NCBI GenBank assembly: GCA_958296195.1
Contig: OY282455.1
Span: 2,914,001 to 2,978,000, forward strand
Direction of reading: 5' to 3'
From: an uncultured Pseudomonadales bacterium
GTDB lineage: Bacteria; Pseudomonadota; Gammaproteobacteria; Pseudomonadales; Azotimanducaceae
Length of the DNA: 64,000 nt
In this document: positions 1 through 7,965 of the stretch, piece after piece
Position numbering within the stretch: position 1 is the first letter of the stretch
How the letters are laid out: each line of letters starts with the position of its first letter
The notes under the pieces: generated by a model
The model's database searches: none
What the model was told of the DNA's origin: nothing
The model's input: only the letters and a program-made list of their open reading frames with translations
Translations under genes and position numbers: made by a program

Positions 1-540
1 TTCTTCGGCGAAATGCGCACCGAACCGCACGAGCGCAGTGGGCTGAACATGTGGCTGCCCTTGGTGGTGTTGGCGGCGCTGGCTGTCGGTGGCGGCTGGT
101 TTGGCTTGGCGCCGGTGGCCTCGGTGCTGCCGGACGGCGGCGTCGATGCCGCCCACCACGAAGGCGCCCTAGTTTGGGTGACCATGCTGGTGCCCATTCT
201 TGGCTTGGCGGCCGGCTACATGGTCTTTGGCGGGAAGCAACTGTCCTTCGATGGCTTGGTCAACTCCGGCTTCGGACAGGGCTTGGCCCGCTTTTGGGCC
301 GGCGGCTGGGGCTTTGACACCTTTTATGACCGACTGATCGTGCGTCCCTTCCTGTTCTTGGCGCGAATCAACAAGAGCGATGCAGTGGACCTGATTTACA
401 AGCTGATCGTGGAGGTTGCCCGTCGCCTGAACGCCGTCGTGGTGCAAAGCCAAACCGGGGCGCTGCGCTGGTATGCGGCCAGCATGGCCTTGGGGCTGGC
501 CTTAGCCCTGCTGATCCTGCTGTTGGCGCCGTCGCCATGA
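1..540 (+). CDS. nuoL: NADH-quinone oxidoreductase subunit L, C-terminal fragment (partial at left edge)
   Basis: This is the last 179 codons of a frame already open at base 1. The product is highly hydrophobic, with at least three membrane segments including a final one rich in Leu and Ala at the C-terminus. It begins FFGEMRTEPHE, which is typical of the end of NuoL just before its last helices. NuoL is the distal antiporter-like proton-pumping subunit of respiratory complex I. The identification rests mainly on context: the stop codon overlaps the nuoM start (ATGA) and nuoM and nuoN follow in the conserved nuoLMN order. The rest of the gene, and presumably the rest of the nuo operon, lies to the left of the window. 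Confidence 0.9.
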   Translation, partial: FFGEMRTEPHERSGLNMWLPLVVLAALAVGGGWFGLAPVASVLPDGGVDAAHHEGALVWVTMLVPILGLAAGYMVFGGKQLSFDGLVNSGFGQGLARFWAGGWGFDTFYDRLIVRPFLFLARINKSDAVDLIYKLIVEVARRLNAVVVQSQTGALRWYAASMALGLALALLILLLAPSP

Positions 541-1988
541 TGCTGCTCGGCCTCATCGGCGTTTTGCTGGGCGGCGGGTTGCTGGCCGCCTTCGCTGAGC
601 GCCTGCATCCGAACGCACCCCGCTGGGTGTCCTTGGGCGTTCTCGCCACCGCCGGGCTGTATCTGCTGGCCGTTCCCGTCGGAACTGCGGAAACCTTGGC
701 CTGGATTCCCAGATTCGGCATCAACGTCATTCTGGCCATGGACGGGCTCAGCTTTGCCTTGGTGGCCCTGACCCTGTTTCTCGGCTTGGTTGCAGTGGTC
801 TCCTCCTGGTCGGAAATAGAGCACAATCCGGGCTTCTTCCAGTTCAACCTGCTGTGGACCCTGGCCGGAGTGGTGGGAGTGTTCACCGCCTTGGACCTGT
901 TCCTGTTCTTCGTGTTCTGGGAAGTGATGCTGGTGCCCATGTACTTCCTCATCGCCATTTGGGGCCATGAGGATCGAGCCTACGCGGCGATGAAGTTCTT
1001 CCTGTTCACCCAGGTCAGCGGTCTGCTGATGCTGGTGGCCATCTTGACCCTGGTTTATCTGCACTACGCCACCAGCGGGGTCGTCACCTTCGCTTACGCG
1101 GACCTATTGGGCGCGGACTTGGACCCGACCATCGCCTTCTACCTGATGCTGGGCTTTTTCGTCGCCTTTGTGGTCAAGCTGCCGGGGGTCCCTTTCCACA
1201 CTTGGCTGCCGGACGCCCACACCCAAGCGCCCACCGCCGGCAGCGTCATTCTGGCCGGCATCCTGCTGAAGACGGGCGCCTACGGCTTGCTGCGCTTCGT
1301 GGTGCCCCTGTTCCCCGAAGCGGCCCTGGACTTCCGCTGGCCGGCCATGCTGCTCGGTGCCGCCAGCGTCATCTACGGCGGCTATCTGGCCTACAGCCAA
1401 AGCGACTTCAAGCGGCTGGTGGCCTACAGCAGCATCAGCCACATGGGCTTCGTGCTGCTCGGCGCCTTCGCTTGGAACGTCGTGGCGGTGCAGGGGGCCA
1501 TCGTGCAGATGGTGGCGCATGGCTTCTCCACGGCGGCCCTGTTCATGATGGCCGGCGCCCTGCAGCAGCGGCTGCACACCCGGGAGATGGGGCGCATGGG
1601 CGGCCTCTGGCAGCGGGCGCCGCGCATGGGGGCGGTGGGGTTGTTCTTCGTCGTCGCCTCCTTGGGCATGCCGGGGCTGGGCAACTTCGTCGGCGAGTTC
1701 ATGGTGCTGCTGGGCGCCTTTCAGGTGGATGCGGTTTTGGCCATCGCCGCCGCCGTCGGCATCATCGTCGCTGCGGTTTACGCCTTGTCGCTGATGCAGC
1801 GCTCCTTCCAAGGGGCGCTTCCGGAAGGTGCGGACGGCCAAGCCGCCGCAAGGATGGCGGACTTCGGCTTCCGGGAGATGAGCGTCATGGTGCTAATGAT
1901 GCTGGCGCTGCTCTGGCTGGGGGTCTATCCCAACACCCTGCTTGATCTGTGCGCACCGGTGGTGGCCGAATTGGGGGTTGCGCCTTGA
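537..1988 (+). CDS. nuoM: NADH-quinone oxidoreductase subunit M
   Basis: This 483-aa, 13-14 helix membrane protein is one of the three antiporter-like proton-translocating subunits of complex I in the cytoplasmic membrane. Family landmarks are visible: FWEVMLVPMYFLI near residue 125, the lysine-bearing helix VKLPGVPFHTWLPDAHTQAP near residue 213, and YSSISHMGF near residue 297. Length is normal for NuoM. The ATG overlaps the nuoL stop and the stop overlaps the proposed TTG start of nuoN, so the three genes are translationally coupled in one operon. Confidence 0.96.
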   Translation: MMLLGLIGVLLGGGLLAAFAERLHPNAPRWVSLGVLATAGLYLLAVPVGTAETLAWIPRFGINVILAMDGLSFALVALTLFLGLVAVVSSWSEIEHNPGFFQFNLLWTLAGVVGVFTALDLFLFFVFWEVMLVPMYFLIAIWGHEDRAYAAMKFFLFTQVSGLLMLVAILTLVYLHYATSGVVTFAYADLLGADLDPTIAFYLMLGFFVAFVVKLPGVPFHTWLPDAHTQAPTAGSVILAGILLKTGAYGLLRFVVPLFPEAALDFRWPAMLLGAASVIYGGYLAYSQSDFKRLVAYSSISHMGFVLLGAFAWNVVAVQGAIVQMVAHGFSTAALFMMAGALQQRLHTREMGRMGGLWQRAPRMGAVGLFFVVASLGMPGLGNFVGEFMVLLGAFQVDAVLAIAAAVGIIVAAVYALSLMQRSFQGALPEGADGQAAARMADFGFREMSVMVLMMLALLWLGVYPNTLLDLCAPVVAELGVAP

Positions 1989-3439
1989 CCGCCTTGGACT
2001 TTCAAGCCTTGGCGCCGCATCTGACCTTGACGGGGGCGCTGCTGCTAATTTTGCTGGTGGTGTCCTTCCGGCGCAGCCATCGGTTGACCGCGGCGCTCAC
2101 TCTGCTGGCCTTGGTCGCCGCCTTCGCCACCTTGCCCTTTGGGCTCTCGGCCGGCACCAAGGAGGTGACGCCGCTGCTGCTGCTGGATTCCTACGCCGCC
2201 TTCTTCAACGGTTTGTTCATCATCATCGCTGCGGTCACGGCCCTCTTGTCCCATCGCTATTTGAAGGGCAGCGCCGGCAGCCAGGATGAGTTCTATCTTC
2301 TGCTGCTGATCGCCACTCTGGGCGCCATGACTTTGGCGAGCGCCCAGCACTTCGCCGCGGTGCTGCTGGGCTTGGAGGTGCTGTCCATATCACTCTACAC
2401 CCTGGTGGCTTATCCCGAAGAAGACAACCCGCCCTTGGAGGCGGCGCTCAAGTATTTGGTGCTCTCCGGCGTCGGCTCCACCACCATGCTGTTCGGCATG
2501 GCGCTGATCTACCACGCGGTCGGCGGCATGGGCTTCGCCGAGATCGGCGCCTTCGCCGCCTCTGGGGAGCGCTCTGACGTTTGGTTGGCGGCGGGCCTGC
2601 TCATGTTCATCGCCGGAGCAGCGTTCAAGCTGTCCCTGATCCCCTTCCACATGTGGACGCCGGATGTTTATCAAGGTGCTCCGGCACCGGTGACCGGCTA
2701 CTTGGCCACCGTCTCCAAGGCGGCGGTTTTCGCCATGCTGCTGCGCTTCACTTTGCAGGCGGACTTGCTTGACAAGGGCGTGGCCTTCACCTTGCTGGCG
2801 GTCATGGCGGTGCTGTCCATGGTGGTCGGCAACCTGTTGGCGTTGCTGCAGGAGAGCATCAAGCGCCTGCTCGCCTACTCCTCCATCGCCCACATGGGGT
2901 ATTTGATGATCGGCCTGCTGGTGCTCGCCACCTTGAGCGACCCAGCCATGGCGGTGGAGACCGCCTTGGTTTTTCTGGCCGGCTACCTAGCCATGACCTT
3001 GGCCGCGTTCGCCGTGGTCAGCGAGATCAGTTCCGCCGCAGCCGGCGACCGGGAGCGGATTGATGAGTACACCGGGCTGTTCTGGCGCCGCCCCGCGCTG
3101 GCTTTCGTGTTGACCTTGACGTTGCTTTCCTTGGCCGGTATTCCCTTGACGGCCGGGTTCATCGCCAAGTTCTATCTGTTCATGGCCGGCATCGAAGGTG
3201 CTTTGTGGGGCTTGGTGTGGGCCATGATCCTCGGCAGCGCCATAGCCATCTACTACTATCTGAAGATCGTCTTCGCCATGACCCAGCGGCAACCGGAAGG
3301 GGGCGCGCCGCCAACCTCCGTCTTGGGCATGGCCGTCTTGGTTGTGCTTGGCGTGATCGTGTTGGCGCTGGGCGTCTATCCGACGCCGTTGATTGAACTC
3401 AGCGGCGCAATCGCACAGAGCTTGATTGGCGGGCTCTAG
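1985..3439 (+). CDS. nuoN: NADH-quinone oxidoreductase subunit N
   Basis: This is the third antiporter-like complex I subunit, about 484 aa and polytopic. Motifs include LIPFHMWTPDVYQGAPAPVT near residue 220 and KRLLAYSSIAHMGY near residue 295, both standard in NuoN. An upstream GTG-class start at 1949 is possible. I prefer the TTG at 1985 because it overlaps the nuoM stop as TTGA and gives an N-terminus (MTALDFQAL) of normal NuoN length. It is the last gene of the nuo operon: a 50-base gap and a new Shine-Dalgarno sequence follow. Confidence 0.95.
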   Translation: MTALDFQALAPHLTLTGALLLILLVVSFRRSHRLTAALTLLALVAAFATLPFGLSAGTKEVTPLLLLDSYAAFFNGLFIIIAAVTALLSHRYLKGSAGSQDEFYLLLLIATLGAMTLASAQHFAAVLLGLEVLSISLYTLVAYPEEDNPPLEAALKYLVLSGVGSTTMLFGMALIYHAVGGMGFAEIGAFAASGERSDVWLAAGLLMFIAGAAFKLSLIPFHMWTPDVYQGAPAPVTGYLATVSKAAVFAMLLRFTLQADLLDKGVAFTLLAVMAVLSMVVGNLLALLQESIKRLLAYSSIAHMGYLMIGLLVLATLSDPAMAVETALVFLAGYLAMTLAAFAVVSEISSAAAGDRERIDEYTGLFWRRPALAFVLTLTLLSLAGIPLTAGFIAKFYLFMAGIEGALWGLVWAMILGSAIAIYYYLKIVFAMTQRQPEGGAPPTSVLGMAVLVVLGVIVLALGVYPTPLIELSGAIAQSLIGGL

Positions 3440-3489
3440 CCGTCTCGGCATGACATCCGCCGGCAATCGATTCAATTGGGAGGGAGCAA

Positions 3490-4761
3490 ATGGACTTTGA
3501 GATTTCAGCAGAACTAGCCGCCTACCTCAGGGAGCTTGACGACTTCATCGAACGGGAGATCAAGCCCCTGGAACAGCAGGACGACAACATCCGCTTTTTC
3601 GACCACCGACGGGAGGACGCCCGCACCGATTGGGAGCGGGGCGGCCTGCCCAACGAGGGCTGGGAAGCGCTGATGATGGAGGCCCGCCGTCGGGCGGACG
3701 CCGCCGGGCATTACCGCTACGCCTCCCCCAAGGAACACGGCGGCCAGGACGGCACCAACCTGGGCATGGCCATCATCCGCGAGCACTTGGCCGTCAAGGG
3801 TTTGGGCCTGCACAACGACCTGCAAACCGAGCACTCCATCGTCGGCAACAACGTCGGCCTGCTGCTGATGATCCGGTACGGCACCGAGCAGCAAAAGGCC
3901 GAATGGATCGACGATTTGGCGGAAGGGCGGCGCGGCTTCGCCTTCGGCATCACCGAGCCGGAGCACGGCTCCGACGCCACCCACATGGAGACCAACGCCC
4001 ATCGGGACGGCGACGAGTGGATCATCAACGGCGCCAAGACCTGGAACACCGGCATCCACCGGGCCAAGTACGACATGATCATGGCCCGCACCAGCGGCAA
4101 GGCCGGGGACGGGGAGGGCATCACCGCCTTCCTGACTCCTACGGATTCCGAGGGCTTCAAGATCGAGGAGATGCTCTGGACCTTCAACATGCCCACGGAT
4201 CATGGCCGCATCTCCCTGACCAATGTGCGGGTGCCGCACGGCGCCATCTTCGGCGGCGAGGGGCGCGGCCTGCAGATCGTGCAGCACTTCTTCAATGAGA
4301 ATCGCATCCGTCAGGCCGCCTCCAGCCTAGGGGCGGCGCAGTTCTGCATCAACGAGTCGGTCCGCTACGCGAAGGAGCGCAAGCCCTTCGGCAAGGCGCT
4401 GGCCACCAACCAAGGCATTCAGTTCCCCTTGGTGGAGCTGCAAACCCAGTGCGAGATGCTGCGGGCGCTGATCCACAAGACCGCTTGGTTGATGGACAAG
4501 CAGGGCGCCTTCTCGCAGTCCGACAAAGTGTCCATGTGCAACTACTGGTCCAACCGACTGTGCTGTGAAGCCGCGGACCGGGCCATGCAGGTGCATGGCG
4601 GCCTCGGCTACTCCCGGCACAAGCCCTTCGAGCACATCTACCGCCACCACCGCCGCTACCGCATCACCGAAGGCGCGGAGGAAATCCAAATGCGCCGTGT
4701 GGCCGGCTACATGTTCGGCTACATGAAGCAGCGGGCGCCCAAGGGTGTGCGTGAGGGGTAG
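3490..4761 (+). CDS. Acyl-CoA dehydrogenase family protein (ACAD10/11- or LvaC-like)
   Basis: This 423-aa flavoprotein has the three-part acyl-CoA dehydrogenase fold. Visible signatures are FAFGITEPEHGSDATHMET (FAD/substrate loop, near residue 155), YAKERKPFGKAL (near residue 293) and the C-terminal MQVHGGLGYSRHKPFEHIYR, followed by the RITEGAEEIQ block that holds the catalytic-base glutamate region. A strong GGGAGGGAG Shine-Dalgarno lies just upstream of the ATG. It normally oxidises an acyl-CoA with electron transfer to ETF. The APH-fold kinase 264 bases downstream suggests instead a role in hydroxyacyl-CoA metabolism, as in ACAD11 or the levulinate enzyme LvaC, where a phosphorylated 4-hydroxyacyl-CoA is processed. 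That substrate is an inference. Confidence 0.9.
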   Translation: MDFEISAELAAYLRELDDFIEREIKPLEQQDDNIRFFDHRREDARTDWERGGLPNEGWEALMMEARRRADAAGHYRYASPKEHGGQDGTNLGMAIIREHLAVKGLGLHNDLQTEHSIVGNNVGLLLMIRYGTEQQKAEWIDDLAEGRRGFAFGITEPEHGSDATHMETNAHRDGDEWIINGAKTWNTGIHRAKYDMIMARTSGKAGDGEGITAFLTPTDSEGFKIEEMLWTFNMPTDHGRISLTNVRVPHGAIFGGEGRGLQIVQHFFNENRIRQAASSLGAAQFCINESVRYAKERKPFGKALATNQGIQFPLVELQTQCEMLRALIHKTAWLMDKQGAFSQSDKVSMCNYWSNRLCCEAADRAMQVHGGLGYSRHKPFEHIYRHHRRYRITEGAEEIQMRRVAGYMFGYMKQRAPKGVREG

Positions 4762-4946
4762 TGCAGCGCATGGCCGTGCGGATGTGGGCAAGGCCGCGGC
4801 AAACAGGCCGGAGGTTGCGTGATAAGTAGATACTGATGGCTATCTATTCGGCCTCCCAATCGGTGAAAAACCAAGATCGGTTCAAGCGTTTTATCCCGCC
4901 ATTGATTGGCGCATACGACTTTGTGATGCTCCAGATTAGGGTGGCA

Positions 4947-4979
4947 CTGAAGCCCATTTTCGGACGGGGCGGGCTTCAG
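4947..4979. repeat. 9-bp perfect inverted repeat between the ACAD and APH genes
   Basis: CTGAAGCCC (4947-4955) and GGGCTTCAG (4971-4979) form a perfect 9-bp stem with a 15-base loop. No T-run follows on either side, so it is not a classical intrinsic terminator. It lies 46 bases upstream of the chosen APH start and could be an operator or an RNA hairpin in the leader. The remainder of the 4762-5025 gap is comparatively AT-rich and shows no gene. Confidence 0.4.
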
Positions 4980-5025
4980 CAGCTAGGTGCTACCTAGGGG
5001 TTTGCAATACGCTAGGCGCAAGTTC

Positions 5026-6441
5026 ATGTTGGATGCCGACTTCAAAGCCAAGCTGAATGCAGTCCTTGCTGCCCGGCTGCCTGGCTGTGACGGACTTGCC
5101 TTTGTGGAGCGCCTATCTGGCGGCGCCAGCCAAGAGACCTACCGTATCTACGCTCGGATAGACGGCGAAAAGCGGCCCTTGGCGTTGCGCCGCTCCGCCG
5201 GCGGGCTGAAGCGGAACGACACCGCCAGCAACGCTCCTGGTTTGCCGGCGGAAGCGCAGCTGATGCGGGTGGCCTTGGCAGCCGGAGTGCCTGAGCCGGA
5301 GGTTTTCCATGTGCTGGAGGATGCGGACGGCTTGGGTGAGGGCTTCCTGATGGAGTGGCTGGACGGCGAAACCCTGGGCGCCCGCATCGTCCGGCTGCCG
5401 GAACTGGCCGCGGCGCGGCCCAAGCTCGCCTTCGAATGCGGGAGGATTCTCGCCCGCATCCACGGCATTGACGTGCGGGCGGCGGGGCTGGATCAGGTTC
5501 TTGAAACCACCACGCCAGTGGAGTTCATTGGGCATACTTGGGAACGCTACCAGCAGTTTCCCACGCCGCAGCCGATGATCGACTACGCCGGGCGCTGGCT
5601 CTTGGATCACTTACCCGACGCTCCTGACCTGAAGCTGGTGCATAACGACTTCCGCAACGGCAACCTCATGGTCAACGCCGATGGCGTCATCGCCGTGCTC
5701 GACTGGGAGGGCGCCCACATCGGCGACCCCATGCGCGACCTCGGCTGGATCTGCACCAACTCCTGGCGGTTCGGCAAAACCGACCTGCCGGTGGGTGGCT
5801 TCGGCCACTACGAGGATCTGTTCGCCGGCTACGAATCAGAGTCCGGCGTTCAGGTGGACCCGGAGCAGGTGAAGTTTTGGGAGGTGTTCGGCTCCTTCTG
5901 GTGGGCCATCGGTTGCCTTAGCATGGCGGAGCACTACCGCAGCGGGCCGGACGCCAGCGTGGAGCGCCCGGCCATCGGGCGGCGCACCTCCGAATGCCAA
6001 GTGGATTTGGTGAACCTGCTGATTCCCGGTCCGGCAACGTTGGTAAAGGCCGAGGACCTAACCGCCGCCACCGACATGCCGCGCCTAGACGAACTCCTAA
6101 TCAGCGTCCGCGATTACTTACGCGGCGAAGTCATGAACGAAACCCAAGGCCGCACCAGCTTCCTGGCCCGGGTGGCCGGCAACTCCCTGGACATCGTGCT
6201 GCGCGACCTAGCCAGCGGCCCGGCCCACCGTGAGGCCGAACACCAACGCCTGCAGGCGTTGTTAGGGGAGGATGCGGACCTTGATGCGCTGCGCCGGCGC
6301 TTGACCCAAGGTCTGCGCGACGGGTCAATTCCCCTAGATCATCCCAGCCTACCCGAACACCTGCGCAACACCGTCGTCAATCAAGTCGCCATAGACCAAC
6401 CCAAGTACTCCGGGTTCAAGACGGCTATGGAGATGGCTTGA
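5026..6441 (+). CDS. APH-fold phosphotransferase with C-terminal DUF6285-like domain (LvaA/LvaB-like fusion)
   Basis: From the ATG at 5026 this is 471 aa; a GTG at 4987 would add 13 residues. The N-terminal two thirds is an aminoglycoside-phosphotransferase/choline-kinase fold: LVHNDFRNGNLMV carries the catalytic HxDxxxxN and IAVLDWEGAHIGDPMRDLGW the metal-binding Asp. The last 110 residues are a separate helical domain starting near MPRLDELLISVRDYL, resembling DUF6285, which often occurs as a small protein next to such kinases. Bacterial relatives beside acyl-CoA dehydrogenases phosphorylate hydroxyacyl-CoA (LvaA with small partner LvaB), and eukaryotic ACAD10/11 fuse kinase and dehydrogenase. 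Drug resistance is therefore unlikely. The fold is clear; the substrate and the DUF6285 match are inferred. Confidence 0.8.
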   Translation: MLDADFKAKLNAVLAARLPGCDGLAFVERLSGGASQETYRIYARIDGEKRPLALRRSAGGLKRNDTASNAPGLPAEAQLMRVALAAGVPEPEVFHVLEDADGLGEGFLMEWLDGETLGARIVRLPELAAARPKLAFECGRILARIHGIDVRAAGLDQVLETTTPVEFIGHTWERYQQFPTPQPMIDYAGRWLLDHLPDAPDLKLVHNDFRNGNLMVNADGVIAVLDWEGAHIGDPMRDLGWICTNSWRFGKTDLPVGGFGHYEDLFAGYESESGVQVDPEQVKFWEVFGSFWWAIGCLSMAEHYRSGPDASVERPAIGRRTSECQVDLVNLLIPGPATLVKAEDLTAATDMPRLDELLISVRDYLRGEVMNETQGRTSFLARVAGNSLDIVLRDLASGPAHREAEHQRLQALLGEDADLDALRRRLTQGLRDGSIPLDHPSLPEHLRNTVVNQVAIDQPKYSGFKTAMEMA

Positions 6442-6483
6442 TAGCTGCTCGTGGGTCAACATTATGGTCCAGCAACACCCGAC

Positions 6484-6780
6484 TCAAGTGTTCATTCCCA
6501 TTCTGTTCGGCGGCCTCACTCGCAGTGCGGGACTCATGGCGCGTCGCCTTCTTAAGACAGCCCACTCCGGGGGCGAGTCACGCAAGGATTCGCCCGCCAG
6601 CCTAATGGCCGCCAACGCCTGCTCACGGGGGATGTCGAAGGCCGATGAAAAACAGTCCAGCGACTCGCCTGCCGCCAGATAGTCGAACAGCATCTCAACA
6701 GGCACTCGCGTGCCGGTGAAAACCACGGCACCGCTCACCACGCCAGGCGTTTGGCTCAATATGGGTTGTGACTCGTCCAT
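6484..6780 (-). CDS. DUF433 domain protein (VapB45-like antitoxin family)
   Basis: The protein is 98 aa from the ATG at 6780. The core PGVVSGAVVFTGTRVPVEML, then an Asp-Tyr-Leu helix and an EQALAAIRLA helix, is the DUF433 signature, a small winged-helix fold often acting as antitoxin to a DUF5615/PIN-like toxin. No such toxin follows, since the next gene downstream is on the other strand. The C-terminal 25 residues (Arg- and Pro-rich) go past the normal family end. The gene lies 28 bases behind the D12 methyltransferase on the same strand, so the two are probably co-transcribed. Function here is unknown. Confidence 0.72.
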   Translation of the reverse strand: MDESQPILSQTPGVVSGAVVFTGTRVPVEMLFDYLAAGESLDCFSSAFDIPREQALAAIRLAGESLRDSPPEWAVLRRRRAMSPALRVRPPNRMGMNT

Positions 6781-6808
6781 GCAGGCAATGCCCCCGGAAC
6801 CATTAGTG

Positions 6809-7783
6809 CTAAAAGGTGGGGACAGTATATCCAAAGTGATCCCAAAATCTGGAACGGCTATGGCGGAGAGTATTGGCATCGCCAACGCCCTTGGACGGCG
6901 CAAAGTTCATCCACAGCGACTCCTGTCTTTTGCCCTTTGAGGAGTTGCACAGTTTTTCGTCGGCGTCAACGCGGTGCCAATCGGCGAACAGGTGATCGTA
7001 CAGGGGTGAGCGATAACCGGAAAGCACGGCGCGCCCTTGGATGCCGTGCAGCAGCGAGGCCAGTTCGCAGTGATCCTTGTCCGTCATTTCATGCCCGTAG
7101 GCGGCAGCGTCCCCTCGGCTGCTATGGACGTAGGGAGGGTCGAGATAGAACAGGGTTTGGGCCTTGTCGTAACGCTTGATGACCTCCAGCGCCGGCGCAT
7201 TCTCAATCTGCACGCGCTGCAGGCGTTGTGCGATTTCAGGCAGCCCTTCGACAGCGCCCAGCCAGCGGGACACGGCACCAGCCATGCCCGCCCGGGATGT
7301 CAGGACGCAGTGCGCCCAGCGTCCTTCGCTGCTGCTTTGCGCCAACCCCGTACGAGTCTGGCGAGCGCGAATATAGAACCTTCTTGCTCGTTCCAAGGGC
7401 GACAGATCGGGTTCTGGTTGGCAAGCATGAACCAGTTCCTCCCGCGAAAACGGCGTTAGCCCAATCTGGCGGACGAGATCGTCTTGTTGGCTGCGCAGCA
7501 CCGAAAAGAAGTTGACCAACTCGGAATCCAGATCGTTGTAGGTCTCCACTTTTGCTGGCGGGCGGTTGATGAGAACCGCCGCGGAGCCGCCATAGACATC
7601 GCAGAAGTGTTCAGCGTCGTTGGGCAGGTGGGGCAAGATGAAGCCTAAGTGGATGTATTTGCCGCCGTACCACCCGAAGGCAATCATCTTGCGGCGACGG
7701 CGGCTGGCGTTCCCAACCAAGCGGCGGACTCCACTGGTCTTGGCCTCTTCCCTTGGAATTGGCGCCAAAAGGCTGTCGGACAT
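6809..7783 (-). CDS. D12-class N6-adenine DNA methyltransferase
   Basis: This is a 324-aa Dam-like (D12 class, alpha arrangement) methyltransferase. Seen in order: FGWYGGKY (residues 36-43, SAM-binding motif X), DVYGGSAAVL (62-71, motif I), YNDLD (82-86), and the catalytic DPPY (215-218, motif IV). It should transfer a methyl group from SAM to adenine N6. The ATG is supported by GGAGG seven bases upstream. A good promoter (TTGATA, 17 bp, TATTTT) lies further up. There is no adjacent restriction endonuclease, so it is an orphan, or part of a mobile or defence locus, paired only with the DUF433 gene downstream. The C-terminal 28 residues after SLWMNF are unusual. Confidence 0.9.
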   Translation of the reverse strand: MSDSLLAPIPREEAKTSGVRRLVGNASRRRRKMIAFGWYGGKYIHLGFILPHLPNDAEHFCDVYGGSAAVLINRPPAKVETYNDLDSELVNFFSVLRSQQDDLVRQIGLTPFSREELVHACQPEPDLSPLERARRFYIRARQTRTGLAQSSSEGRWAHCVLTSRAGMAGAVSRWLGAVEGLPEIAQRLQRVQIENAPALEVIKRYDKAQTLFYLDPPYVHSSRGDAAAYGHEMTDKDHCELASLLHGIQGRAVLSGYRSPLYDHLFADWHRVDADEKLCNSSKGKRQESLWMNFAPSKGVGDANTLRHSRSRFWDHFGYTVPTF

Positions 7784-7800
7784 CGCAAAGCCTCCGAATG

Positions 7801-7829
7801 CGTCAGTTCTTTGACGGGCTCAATGCCCG
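7801..7829 (-). repeat. Two small abutting inverted repeats in the methyltransferase leader
   Basis: CGTCA (7801-7805) pairs with TGACG (7812-7816), and CGGGC (7815-7819) pairs with GCCCG (7825-7829). Both are perfect 5-bp stems, placed between the predicted promoter and the Shine-Dalgarno of the methyltransferase. They could be an operator or mutually exclusive RNA hairpins. They are short enough that chance cannot be excluded. Confidence 0.3.
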
Positions 7830-7841
7830 CCCCTGATGTGA

Positions 7842-7870
7842 AAAATACTGGCTTTGAATACAGTTATCAA
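7842..7870 (-). promoter_or_regulatory. Predicted sigma-70 promoter for the methyltransferase-DUF433 operon
   Basis: Read on the minus strand, TTGATA (7870-7865) is followed by a 17-bp spacer and TATTTT (7847-7842). An A7 run lies just upstream of the -35, like a short UP element. The start codon is about 60 bases downstream. Spacing is optimal and each box deviates from consensus by one or two bases. Confidence 0.55.
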
Positions 7871-7965
7871 CAGTTTTTTTGGAAGCGGCATCGTAGTTGC
7901 TTGCGCTGCCTTCGCAGTGCAGCAGCATCAAACTTGCGCCGGATGGACACAGTTACGTCCAGCGC

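Noticed and set aside
5026-6441. Aminoglycoside resistance gene
   Set aside because: The fold is APH, but the gene sits beside an acyl-CoA dehydrogenase and carries a DUF6285-like domain, which points to hydroxyacyl-CoA metabolism.
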